Assembly (NCBI GenBank): GCA_041946865.1
Contig: JBHGBF010000154.1
Location: forward strand, 1 to 13,538
Length of the DNA stretch: 13,538 bases
Direction: 5' to 3'
Source: RPQK01 sp041946865
GTDB taxonomy: Bacteria; Acidobacteriota; UBA6911; RPQK01
Shown here piece by piece: positions 7,743-13,538 of the stretch (position 1 is its first letter; every line of letters begins with the position of its first letter). The position numbers and the translations under genes were made by a program. Under the pieces are notes generated by a model, which was not told the origin of the DNA, made no database searches, and saw only the letters and a program-made list of their open reading frames with translations.

Positions 7743-8720
7743 ATGATCATCACACAGACTCCTATCCGCATCAGCTTTCTAGGGGGTGGAACCGATTTCC
7801 CCGATTACTTTTGCCAGGAAGACGGTTGGGTACTCAGTTCTGCCATCAACCGCTACATCTTCGTCATCATTAAGGAGCGCTTTGACGACAAAATCCGCGT
7901 CGGCTACACCCGCACGGAAATGGTCGACCATATCGACCAGCTGGAACACGAACTGGTGCGCGAGTGTCTCAGGAAGACCGGGATCACAAAAAAAGTCGAG
8001 ATCACGACCATGGGAGACATCCCGTCGGCGGGATCGGGCATGGGGTCCTCCAGCACAGTGACGGTCGGGCTGCTCAATGCTATGTACCACTACTTGGGGG
8101 AACCCAGAGATGCCCGCGTTCTAGCACAAGAGGCCTGCGATATAGAAATCAGGATTCTCGGCAAGCCGATCGGGATGCAGGACCAGTATATCGCCGCATT
8201 CGGCGGGCAACGATTCATTCGCTTCTCCTCCGATTCCACGGTTGACGTGATTTCGCTGCATCTCACGGAGAGCAAGCGGAGGCGGTTCAGTGAACGCCTG
8301 ATGCTCTTCTTCACGAACGTCACCCGAAAGGCCGAATCAGTGCTGGCCGAACAGAGGAACAACATCAACGGCCGGCTGCAGGTTCTGCGCGAAATGAAGT
8401 GCCTGGCCCTTAAGGCGCGCGAATGCCTGGAGGCAGGCGCCTTCGACGATTTCGGGCTGCTGCTGCACCAGGGCTGGGAATTCAAAAAGACCCTGGCCAG
8501 CGGAATCACGAACGGCAACATTGACAGCATGTACCAGGCAGCCCGCCAGGCAGGCGCGTTAGGCGGAAAGATCACCGGCGCCGGCGGCGGGGGCTTTCTT
8601 TTGCTCTACTGCCCGCCGCACAAACAGGATGACGTGCGTCACGCCCTGAGGACCCTGCGAGAGCTGCCGTTCGATCTGGAGCGCGACGGCACGAAGGTGA
8701 TTTTCAACTATCGGAGATAG
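7743..8720 (+). CDS. GHMP-family sugar kinase (HddA-like)
   Basis: A 325-residue GHMP kinase. It starts IITQTPIRISFLGGGTDFPDY, which I associate with the branch containing D-glycero-D-manno-heptose 7-phosphate 1-kinase. The ATP phosphate loop is PSAGSGMGSSS (94-104), and the C-terminal glycine motif is GGKITGAGGGGF (274-285). Both are intact and the length is normal. It would phosphorylate a sugar or sugar phosphate at C1, the first step to a nucleotide-activated sugar. The start is the ATG at 7743, preceded by a purine-rich GAGGACAAGGAAG; an in-frame ATG at 7686 would add 19 residues unlike the family. None of the usual heptose partners (isomerase, phosphatase, nucleotidyltransferase) is here, so the substrate is open: heptose, fucose-like and other sugars are all possible. 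Confidence 0.9.
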   Translation: MIITQTPIRISFLGGGTDFPDYFCQEDGWVLSSAINRYIFVIIKERFDDKIRVGYTRTEMVDHIDQLEHELVRECLRKTGITKKVEITTMGDIPSAGSGMGSSSTVTVGLLNAMYHYLGEPRDARVLAQEACDIEIRILGKPIGMQDQYIAAFGGQRFIRFSSDSTVDVISLHLTESKRRRFSERLMLFFTNVTRKAESVLAEQRNNINGRLQVLREMKCLALKARECLEAGAFDDFGLLLHQGWEFKKTLASGITNGNIDSMYQAARQAGALGGKITGAGGGGFLLLYCPPHKQDDVRHALRTLRELPFDLERDGTKVIFNYRR

Positions 8721-8896
8721 GCGGCGCAACGCGATCGACAGAATCGTGCTCGCCGGCCGTTCCTATGGTTGCCGACGAGTGACTGACTCGCGCCTTCAGC
8801 GTTGAAATCGGTGCCACGACTGGGTCCTGGGACTTCGACTCTGAGGCGTTGACTTTTTTGTAGGAACAGGCTTTTAAGGCAAACGGCCCGACTCGG

Positions 8897-8928
8897 GTTA
8901 GCCTGGGGCGAAGCCCATAAGCGCTAAC
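8897..8928. repeat. Compact nested hairpin, REP-like
   Basis: GTTAGC (8897-8902) pairs with GCTAAC (8923-8928); inside, GGGC (8906-8909) pairs with GCCC (8913-8916) around a GAA triloop. The two stems are joined by short unpaired arms. There is no T-run. Short elements with a core read as GGGCTTCGCCCC on the other strand are familiar to me as extragenic repeats in some GC-rich soil bacteria, but copy number cannot be judged here. Confidence 0.5.
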
Positions 8929-8996
8929 TTGCTTGTAGGACACCCAAATCGAGCCGTGGCCACCGGCCTTTTGGAGTACGGCGGCAACGAGGCTGG

Positions 8997-9138
8997 ACTT
9001 TATGCATATTTCTGGATCCCGTTACCCTTTTCCGCCTGTGGTTACAGAGCCGCACCGCGCTTTTTGCGGACCGTCAGCGGACGGGTAGCGCGTCGGGTGC
9101 GGGGTTACCGTTAGGCGGTTCCGAAATGCGTATAAAGT
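8997..9138. repeat. Long imperfect inverted repeat (~140 bp)
   Basis: The two halves are reverse complements in a series of blocks, in nested order: ACTTTAT (8997-9003) with ATAAAGT (9132-9138); ATTTC (9008-9012) with GAAAT (9123-9127); CCGCCT (9032-9037) with AGGCGG (9113-9118); CCGCACC (9050-9056) with GGTGCGG (9096-9102); GCGC (9057-9060) with GCGC (9088-9091); and a central hairpin CCGTC-AGCG-GACGG (9071-9084). Transcribed, it would form one long rod with internal loops. It could be a repetitive extragenic or MITE-like element or a structured RNA. Confidence 0.65.
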
Positions 9139-9151
9139 GCAGTCCCTGCAC
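9131..9151 (-). terminator. Weak intrinsic terminator of the sulfotransferase gene
   Basis: Read on the minus strand, a perfect 6-bp stem GTGCAG-GGA-CTGCAC is followed by TTTATA, 15 bp after the sulfotransferase stop codon. The T-tract is short, so termination may be partial. The outer base pairs overlap the end of the long inverted repeat. Confidence 0.45.
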
Positions 9152-9166
9152 GCTGCGATTTCGTTG

Positions 9167-9802
9167 TTAAACCGCCGCGCCGGCGTGTTTGCCCGAGCGG
9201 TTCCGGTACAACCCGGGATCGACCGCGGCTGACATGTTCTTCCAGTCCAGATCCCCTCCTATAAAACGGGAGAGCCGTTTTGCCTCAACTTCGGGGTTCG
9301 CTACCACCTCGCCATAATTCAGGTAAAGGACCTCGACGTCCAGCTGAGACTCCATCCAGGCCTTCACTTCCCTGAGGTGTTGCTCGAACAGCGCAGCAAC
9401 ACGTCCGTCTCTCGAGGCATCCCACTTCTCCCCCCGTCTCGCCAGCATCTTGTTCTGAGATGCCACCACCTCATCAACAGCACGGTTCAGGAAAACGATT
9501 TTGTAGCGGAGCTGACAGGGAAGGTTCATGATCAGGTGAGATACGATCTTGATCGCTTTCCCCTGGGCTTCGTTCAACCACGAATAATCCGTTTCCTTCC
9601 CCAGCCTCTTGACTCGTTCCAGCTCGTAATAGCCGTTCGGGTTATCCTCGTCCGCCGCCCGCAGCCGATCGGTGACGATCGGTACCCCGCCCGCCTCCAG
9701 CATCCTCATCGCCATTGACGTTCCCGACCTTGGCAGTCCTGAGACCACGACCAGCCGGGCGGATCGACCTGCCTGACTGTTTTCCTTCTCTTTTGAATCC
9801 AA
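9167..9802 (-). CDS. Small PAPS-type sulfotransferase family protein
   Basis: A 211-residue P-loop protein of the sulfotransferase superfamily, expected to move a sulfo group from PAPS to an unknown acceptor. The 5'-phosphosulfate loop is SGLPRSGTS (21-29); the 3'-phosphate site is represented by R107 and S115 in FLNRAVDEVVASQ. The stretch DEDNPNGYYELERVKRL between them is characteristic of a widespread small sulfotransferase-like family, from memory. No signal peptide or membrane segment, so it is cytoplasmic. The start is a TTG at 9802-9800, supported by a strong AAAGGAGA (9815-9808) at ideal distance; no ATG lies nearby. It is oriented against the glycan genes and divergently from the large secreted protein, so it is regulated apart from both or shares a bidirectional control region with the latter. 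Whether it sulfates the glycan is inference. Confidence 0.85.
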   Translation of the reverse strand: MDSKEKENSQAGRSARLVVVSGLPRSGTSMAMRMLEAGGVPIVTDRLRAADEDNPNGYYELERVKRLGKETDYSWLNEAQGKAIKIVSHLIMNLPCQLRYKIVFLNRAVDEVVASQNKMLARRGEKWDASRDGRVAALFEQHLREVKAWMESQLDVEVLYLNYGEVVANPEVEAKRLSRFIGGDLDWKNMSAAVDPGLYRNRSGKHAGAAV

Positions 9803-10001
9803 ACGCGTCTCCTTTCCTGGAGTGTAGCGGGTTCGGCAGGTATCCGTCTCTACCGGAATTGTGAGATCCGCGTCACGCGATTGGGTTTCGTGAGCACTGG
9901 CGGAGGGTTGCGTTCAGGCACTGGTGACTGCCCTCACAGACACTTCAAACCTCGCAGGGGTAAAAGCCGACCCGGGTTTATTGCTCTAGGAGGTTTTAGA
10001 C
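9803..10001. promoter_or_regulatory. Divergent control region with strong RBS for the large protein
   Basis: These 199 bp separate two divergently read genes and must hold promoters for both, though no -35/-10 pair stands out. AGGAGG at 9988-9993 is a perfect Shine-Dalgarno 8 bp before the GTG at 10002 and decides that start. CACTGG occurs twice between about 9895 and 9930. Imperfect stems (for example AAACC with GGTTT just before the ribosome binding site) could form in the leader, but I could not match it to a known riboswitch. Confidence 0.5.
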
Positions 10002-13000
10002 GTGTCAGCAATACAAGTATTCACCCGTTCACTGTTAATCGCGTTTTTGGTCTCCGGGCAGCTGCTCGCTTCCAGCGTGTCGCTTACCTGGACTCCCAAT
10101 ACAGAATCCAACCTTGCCGGATACTGGGTTTACAGGACCCAGACCCCCGGCACTAACTATGTTCGTCTCAACACCAGCGTCGTCACTTCAGCTTCTTACA
10201 TCGACACCACTGCAGTCGCTGGCACGACTTACTACTACGCAGTATCCGCAACTAATACTTCCGGACAGGAAAGCGGAAAATCAAACGAGGTGCAGGCTGT
10301 AGTTCCCGCCCCGCCGCTTCCCACCAACAATCCTCCGACTGCGAACGCCGGGCCGGACCAGAAGGTTACTCCGGGCGCGGGCGTAACTCTGGCTGGTTCC
10401 GGAACGGATCCGAACGGGGACGTGTTGACCTATTCCTGGTCACAGGTCAGCGGTCCTGCCGTGAGCCTGAGCAACCCCTCCAGCCGGACTACCAGTTTCA
10501 CAGCGCCTTCCGTGACCGCCGACACCACGCTCTCGTTCCGCCTTACCGTCAATGACGGCAGAGGTGGGGTAGCCAGCGACACAGTCAACGTCCTGGTCGA
10601 TGTGAACAGCCCGCCGGTCGCCAATGCCGGGGCTGACCAGACAGTGGCTCCCTCCACAACCGTTACCCTGAGGTGTTCCTCCACAGATCCGGACGGCGAT
10701 GCTCTGACCCGCTCCTGGTCGCAAGTCAGCGGCCCGGCTGTCAGCCTGCAAGGCGCTTCGACCGCGACCTCCACCTTCACCTCTCCTTCAGTCACATCCG
10801 CCACGGCGCTCGGCTTCAGACTGACGGTGAACGACGGAAAGGGCGGTACCTCCAGCGACGACGTGATCGTCACCGTCAACCCGGGGAACAACGGCGTCCT
10901 GTCCGGCAGCGTGACGGCCTCACCGGCCGCGGTCAATCTGGCGACCGAAGGGACCATGGACTGGACTCACTGGGGACTGACCTCCGCCGGCAGTTTCGAT
11001 CACAAGGCAGGCGTAACCTCCCTGATCAGCAACTTCACGAAAATCGGCTCCGCCACGGTTCAACGCCAGCAGCAGAGCCCAACCACCTATAGCTGGACAG
11101 GCGGAACGCCGACGGCCTCCTCCAGCGGAACGCCAACGGGCGTGTACGTCCTGGCGGCAGGAAACGGCTTTCAGTTGACCCTTCCCGCGGACACCACCAG
11201 GCGGACTCTGAAACTCCATCTCGGCGTTTGGGCGGCTCAGGGCAAACTCGAAGCGAGCTTGAGCGACGGAAGCGCCAGTCCGTTCACTGACACTTCTGTC
11301 AGCAATCAGACAGCGACCAGCAACGCGGTCTATACCATCAACTATCAGGCGGGGAGCGCGGGCCAGACGCTGACAATCAGGTGGACTGTTCAGCAGGTTT
11401 TCCTGACGTACGGAAACGCCACTCTGCAGGCGGCTACACTGGCCGGCGCATCCTCGGCCGTGAACAAGGCTCCGACGGTGAATGCCGGGGCAGATCAGTC
11501 CATCACGCTCCCGAACACTGCCTCGCTCGTGGGAACGGCTTCCGATGACGGGCTGCCCAACCCGCCCGGTACCGTGTCTTTGACCTGGTCAAAGGTCAGC
11601 GGGCCTGGCACCGTCACTTTCGTTAATGCCCAGGCAGGCAGCGCCACGGCTGCTTTCTCTGCGGCTGGGGTTTACGTGCTGCGGCTGACCGCGAGTGACT
11701 CCCTGCTGTCGGGCAGCGATGATGTGCAGATCACGGCCAGCGCCGCCGCGGTTAACAACCCTCCCACCGCCAACGCCGGTCCCGACAAGACGGTCTATTC
11801 CGGCAGCGAAGTCACTCTCTCCGGCTCGGGCACAGATCCGGATAACGATCCGCTCACTTTTGCCTGGTCGCAGACTTCCGGCCCGACCGTCTCGCTCTCC
11901 GGCGCGAACATGGCGACCGCCAGCTTTACGGCACCGCAAGTCTCCCGCGACACTTACCTGGCGTTCCGGCTCTCCGTCACGGACAGCAAGAACGCGCAGG
12001 CGACCGATAGCGTGCAGGTGAGGGTCAGGAGGAGCAGGTCGAAGCTCGTGGCTCCCGCGACCCTGGACGGCGTGGATCCGGCCCTCGACAGCAGTTTCGT
12101 CGGGATCGCGGTGCTCAACACCTCTGCTCAAAGCGACACCGTCCAGATCGCGGCGGTGGCGGGCGACGGCAGCGAGCAGCTGGTGAAGAGCTCGGTCTTC
12201 GCGCCGCAGGCCCAGGATGCATTCCTGGCCGCCAGCGTGACGCAGAACGTGGCTGACGCCGTGTCGCTTCGGGCACAGGCGGACAATAGCGACGTCCGGG
12301 GCTTCTTCATGATCGGCCGCGGCCAGCCGAACCAAATGGACGGCATCGGCGGGGAACTGGAACCGGACACCGAACTGTTCTTCCCGGTCGCCAGGAACAA
12401 CACTGTTGAAAGAACCTTCTACTTCCTCACGAACACCAGTGACAGCATGACGGCCAACCTCTCCCTGGAGATGGTGGATCAGTCCGGACAAGTCGTGAAA
12501 TCCGGGACCCTGCACGTGGCGCCGTCCGCTTCCAGCCTGACTTCCCTGGCTGCTCTGGTCGGAGAAGGTGTCGACAGTGGGGATTGCTATCTCAGGGTTA
12601 GCGCGGACGTCCCAGTCCAGGGGTTCGAGCTCATGGCCGGGCCGGCGGATTTCGCTTCCGCCGCCGCCCAGCGGTCGATCCCGGTCCAGACCCTGTGGAT
12701 TCCGCACTTCATCCTGGGTCCGAACGGAGAAGACACTGAGCTTCGAGTCGTCAATCCCGGGGCTGAAGCGGTCGCAGCCGTCGTTAAGGTCTTCAATGAC
12801 CAGGCAGCGCTGCTCGGCGCCTATCCCCTGTCCATCTCTGGACGGGGCATGACCGTGGCTCGTCTCTCAGGGCTGATGGGTTCGAATGCCGTCCCGAACG
12901 GCGCGCCTTTCCTCACCGGTCACATGGTCGTGGATGTCACGTCCCCGGCCACCGGGTCGAGCAATCTGCTCGGCACGGCGACCTTTACCGGGACTGCGGG

Positions 13001-13367
13001 CAGAGCCAGGTCCACCCTGCCGATGTGGCGGCAGCCGTGGAGCAACACGCTGTATCTACATGTCGCTCAGTCTCGTACAGAGAACGTGTTCACCGGACTG
13101 ACGGTCATGAACCCGAACGCTGCCCCGGCTTCGGTGACGGTGCGCGCCTGGGACAAAGACGGCCACGCGACCGCTGAGAAGACACTGCAGGTGCAACCCG
13201 GACAGAGGGTCGTTGATCTGCTCAACGGCGCAAGCTGGTTCGGCCCGGCCTTCGAACAGGTCGGCGGCCACCTGGAACTCTCCAGCAACCAGCCGGTTGT
13301 CAGCTTCGTGATCTTCGGCGATGGAGGAGGACAGTTCCTTGCGGCCGTGGAAGGCCAACCTCAGTAA
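10002..13367 (+). CDS. Large secreted multi-domain FN3/PKD-repeat protein
   Basis: A 1121-residue exported protein. Residues 1-24 are a signal peptide (RSLLIAFLVSGQLLAS), cleaved near residue 24. Order after that: fibronectin type III-like domain (about 25-104, GYWVYR and YYYAVSA strands); PKD/REJ-like domains from 110 and from 202 (each with PPxANAGxDQ, TDPxGD and WSQVSGPAVSL); an unassigned beta-rich insert (about 295-487); PKD-like domains from 488 and 585; then four degenerate repeats beginning near 682, 792, 898 and 1017. No catalytic motif, LPXTG, PEP-CTERM or membrane anchor is seen at the C-terminus, so it is probably a secreted or surface-associated binding or structural protein. The GTG start has a perfect AGGAGG. 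It stands alone, divergent from the sulfotransferase. Function beyond carbohydrate or surface contact cannot be inferred. Confidence 0.9.
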   Translation: MSAIQVFTRSLLIAFLVSGQLLASSVSLTWTPNTESNLAGYWVYRTQTPGTNYVRLNTSVVTSASYIDTTAVAGTTYYYAVSATNTSGQESGKSNEVQAVVPAPPLPTNNPPTANAGPDQKVTPGAGVTLAGSGTDPNGDVLTYSWSQVSGPAVSLSNPSSRTTSFTAPSVTADTTLSFRLTVNDGRGGVASDTVNVLVDVNSPPVANAGADQTVAPSTTVTLRCSSTDPDGDALTRSWSQVSGPAVSLQGASTATSTFTSPSVTSATALGFRLTVNDGKGGTSSDDVIVTVNPGNNGVLSGSVTASPAAVNLATEGTMDWTHWGLTSAGSFDHKAGVTSLISNFTKIGSATVQRQQQSPTTYSWTGGTPTASSSGTPTGVYVLAAGNGFQLTLPADTTRRTLKLHLGVWAAQGKLEASLSDGSASPFTDTSVSNQTATSNAVYTINYQAGSAGQTLTIRWTVQQVFLTYGNATLQAATLAGASSAVNKAPTVNAGADQSITLPNTASLVGTASDDGLPNPPGTVSLTWSKVSGPGTVTFVNAQAGSATAAFSAAGVYVLRLTASDSLLSGSDDVQITASAAAVNNPPTANAGPDKTVYSGSEVTLSGSGTDPDNDPLTFAWSQTSGPTVSLSGANMATASFTAPQVSRDTYLAFRLSVTDSKNAQATDSVQVRVRRSRSKLVAPATLDGVDPALDSSFVGIAVLNTSAQSDTVQIAAVAGDGSEQLVKSSVFAPQAQDAFLAASVTQNVADAVSLRAQADNSDVRGFFMIGRGQPNQMDGIGGELEPDTELFFPVARNNTVERTFYFLTNTSDSMTANLSLEMVDQSGQVVKSGTLHVAPSASSLTSLAALVGEGVDSGDCYLRVSADVPVQGFELMAGPADFASAAAQRSIPVQTLWIPHFILGPNGEDTELRVVNPGAEAVAAVVKVFNDQAALLGAYPLSISGRGMTVARLSGLMGSNAVPNGAPFLTGHMVVDVTSPATGSSNLLGTATFTGTAGRARSTLPMWRQPWSNTLYLHVAQSRTENVFTGLTVMNPNAAPASVTVRAWDKDGHATAEKTLQVQPGQRVVDLLNGASWFGPAFEQVGGHLELSSNQPVVSFVIFGDGGGQFLAAVEGQPQ
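10884..11462 (+). other. Unassigned beta-rich insert domain within the large protein
   Basis: Residues about 295-487 interrupt the PKD-like series and are unlike it in sequence. They hold an aromatic block (TMDWTHWGL, SFDHKAG), a serine/threonine/glycine-rich loop with TYSWTGGTPT, and strands LKLHLGVWAAQGKLEASLSD and LTIRWTV. The clustered Trp, Tyr and His and the alternating hydrophobic pattern suggest a jelly-roll beta sandwich such as a carbohydrate-binding module. I recall similar segments in other large bacterial repeat proteins but know no defined function. Confidence 0.5.
12045..13364 (+). repeat. Four C-terminal protein repeats of ~105-119 residues
   Basis: Residues 682-791, 792-897, 898-1016 and 1017-1121 can be laid over each other. 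Each begins with a strand such as LFFPVAR, LWIPHFI or LYLHVAQ, then an Asn-containing strand (AVLNTSAQ, FLTNTSDS, RVVNPGAE, TVMNPNAA), a strand with a Gly turn (AVAGDGS, VDQSGQV, WDKDGHA), and near the end an exposed-to-core strand such as YLRVSADVPVQGF or HLELSSNQPVVSF. Identity is low but the order is constant, which fits tandem beta-sandwich modules. Confidence 0.6.
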
Positions 13368-13538
13368 AGAAGGCCGACCGACGCGGGTCCGCGTAGCTGG
13401 CCTAGGACAGCCGTGCGGGCCCGCTTCACCACCCACCCAGGAGGCAGTGCCCCTTCAGGGCAGAAAGGCTTGTTCTGCGACGGTTTCCCAGGGTAGGCGC
13501 TCAACTGCGCGCCAACCCTGGGCTGTCTTGCCTAACGC
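13368..13538. repeat. Array of hairpins at right edge, REP-like element
   Basis: No gene is seen. Stems in order: AGGCC (13371-13375) with GGCCT (13399-13403) enclosing ACGCGG-GT-CCGCGT (13381-13394); the palindrome GCGGGCCCGC (13415-13424); TGCCC-CTTCA-GGGCA (13448-13462); GCAGAA (13460-13465) with TTCTGC (13473-13478); and CCCAGGGT (13487-13494) with ACCCTGGG (13515-13522), extended inside by GGCGC (13496-13500) with GCGCC (13509-13513). The first hairpin begins 3 bp after the stop codon and may also help end transcription, although no T-run follows. The style resembles repetitive extragenic elements of Planctomycetes, Verrucomicrobia and Acidobacteriota, and it runs off the window. Confidence 0.6.

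Larger units (their letters stand above)
8721..9166. other. 446-bp structured non-coding region
   Basis: No credible gene is found on either strand; the short open frames match nothing I know. It lies at the convergent end of the plus-strand operon and the minus-strand sulfotransferase gene, and holds two structured elements listed separately (8897-8928 and 8997-9138). TTGTAGGA occurs twice (8858-8865 and 8933-8940), on either side of the first hairpin. A small GGCC-ACC-GGCC stem followed by TTTT (8958-8972) could be a weak plus-strand terminator. The overall look is that of repetitive extragenic DNA, possibly present in many copies in the genome. Confidence 0.5.

Noticed and set aside
8704..8943. 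Small minus-strand open frame starting near 8943
   Set aside because: It runs through the hairpin at 8897-8928 and overlaps the kinase stop codon; no ribosome binding site and composition of a translated repeat.
9032..9118. Possible integron attC site: GTTAGGC at 9110-9116 fits the GTTRRRY core, with paired arms upstream
   Set aside because: The opposite arm reads GCCTGTG rather than the required RYYYAAC, and no integrase or cassette array is visible. The sequence fits better as part of the long inverted repeat.
9890..9998. Cyclic-di-GMP (GEMM) riboswitch before the large secreted protein, suggested by CAAACC and AAAAGCC segments
   Set aside because: The conserved GACGCAAAGCC and the 3' GGGUUACC elements are missing, and the stems do not match the known fold.
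10326..12030. CRISPR-like or recombinational DNA repeats within the PKD-like region
   Set aside because: The periodicity comes from homologous protein domains; DNA identity is interrupted at many third codon positions and spacing is that of domains (about 90 codons).
11589..12707. 372-codon open frame on the minus strand
   Set aside because: Antisense to the large secreted protein, Arg/Gly-rich with no recognisable motif; a GC-driven shadow frame.
13530..13538. GCCTAAC at the right end, which also fits an attC outer core
   Set aside because: Only a few bases are in the window and they directly follow REP-like hairpins; no partner core can be seen.

Overview
The window looks like an accessory, cell-surface-glycan region of a GC-rich (roughly 60 %) bacterium. 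Several things resemble what I know from soil Acidobacteriota or Planctomycetes-type genomes: the style of the large Ig/PKD-type secreted protein, the small sulfotransferase family, and long hairpin-rich intergenic DNA. No rRNA or other marker gene is present, so this placement is tentative.

Layout. Positions 1-260 hold no convincing gene but contain a hairpin, a 20-bp tandem duplication and an AT-richer stretch that probably carries the promoter. Positions 261-8720 carry seven plus-strand genes in tight order: two GT4 glycosyltransferases, a GT2 glycosyltransferase with a membrane-associated C-terminus, a NodB-type polysaccharide deacetylase, a HAD-phosphatase/UbiA-prenyltransferase fusion, a multi-spanning GT39/ArnT-like glycosyltransferase, and a GHMP-type sugar kinase. 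Gaps are -4 to about 100 bp, so one operon is likely. Positions 8721-9166 are non-coding and unusually structured: a hairpin with nested stems at 8897-8928 and an imperfect inverted repeat of about 140 bp at 8997-9138. Positions 9167-9802 encode a small PAPS-type sulfotransferase on the minus strand. It diverges, across 199 bp, from a 1121-residue secreted protein at 10002-13367. That protein has a fibronectin type III-like domain, four PKD/REJ-like domains, one unassigned beta-sandwich-like insert and four degenerate C-terminal repeats of about 110 residues. The last 170 bp form a chain of hairpins that looks like a repetitive extragenic element.

How the genes may work together (inference). 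The kinase would activate a free sugar. UbiA-HAD would load a polyprenyl phosphate with a sugar, by analogy with decaprenyl-phosphate phosphoribosyltransferase, and trim a phosphate. The GT39-like enzyme would use such a lipid-linked donor on the outer face of the membrane. The two GT4 and one GT2 enzymes would build the glycan on the cytoplasmic face, and the deacetylase would modify amino sugars. The sulfotransferase could decorate the same or another glycan but is transcribed separately. No polymerase, flippase or export gene is visible, so the locus probably extends to the left of, or lies apart from, this window.
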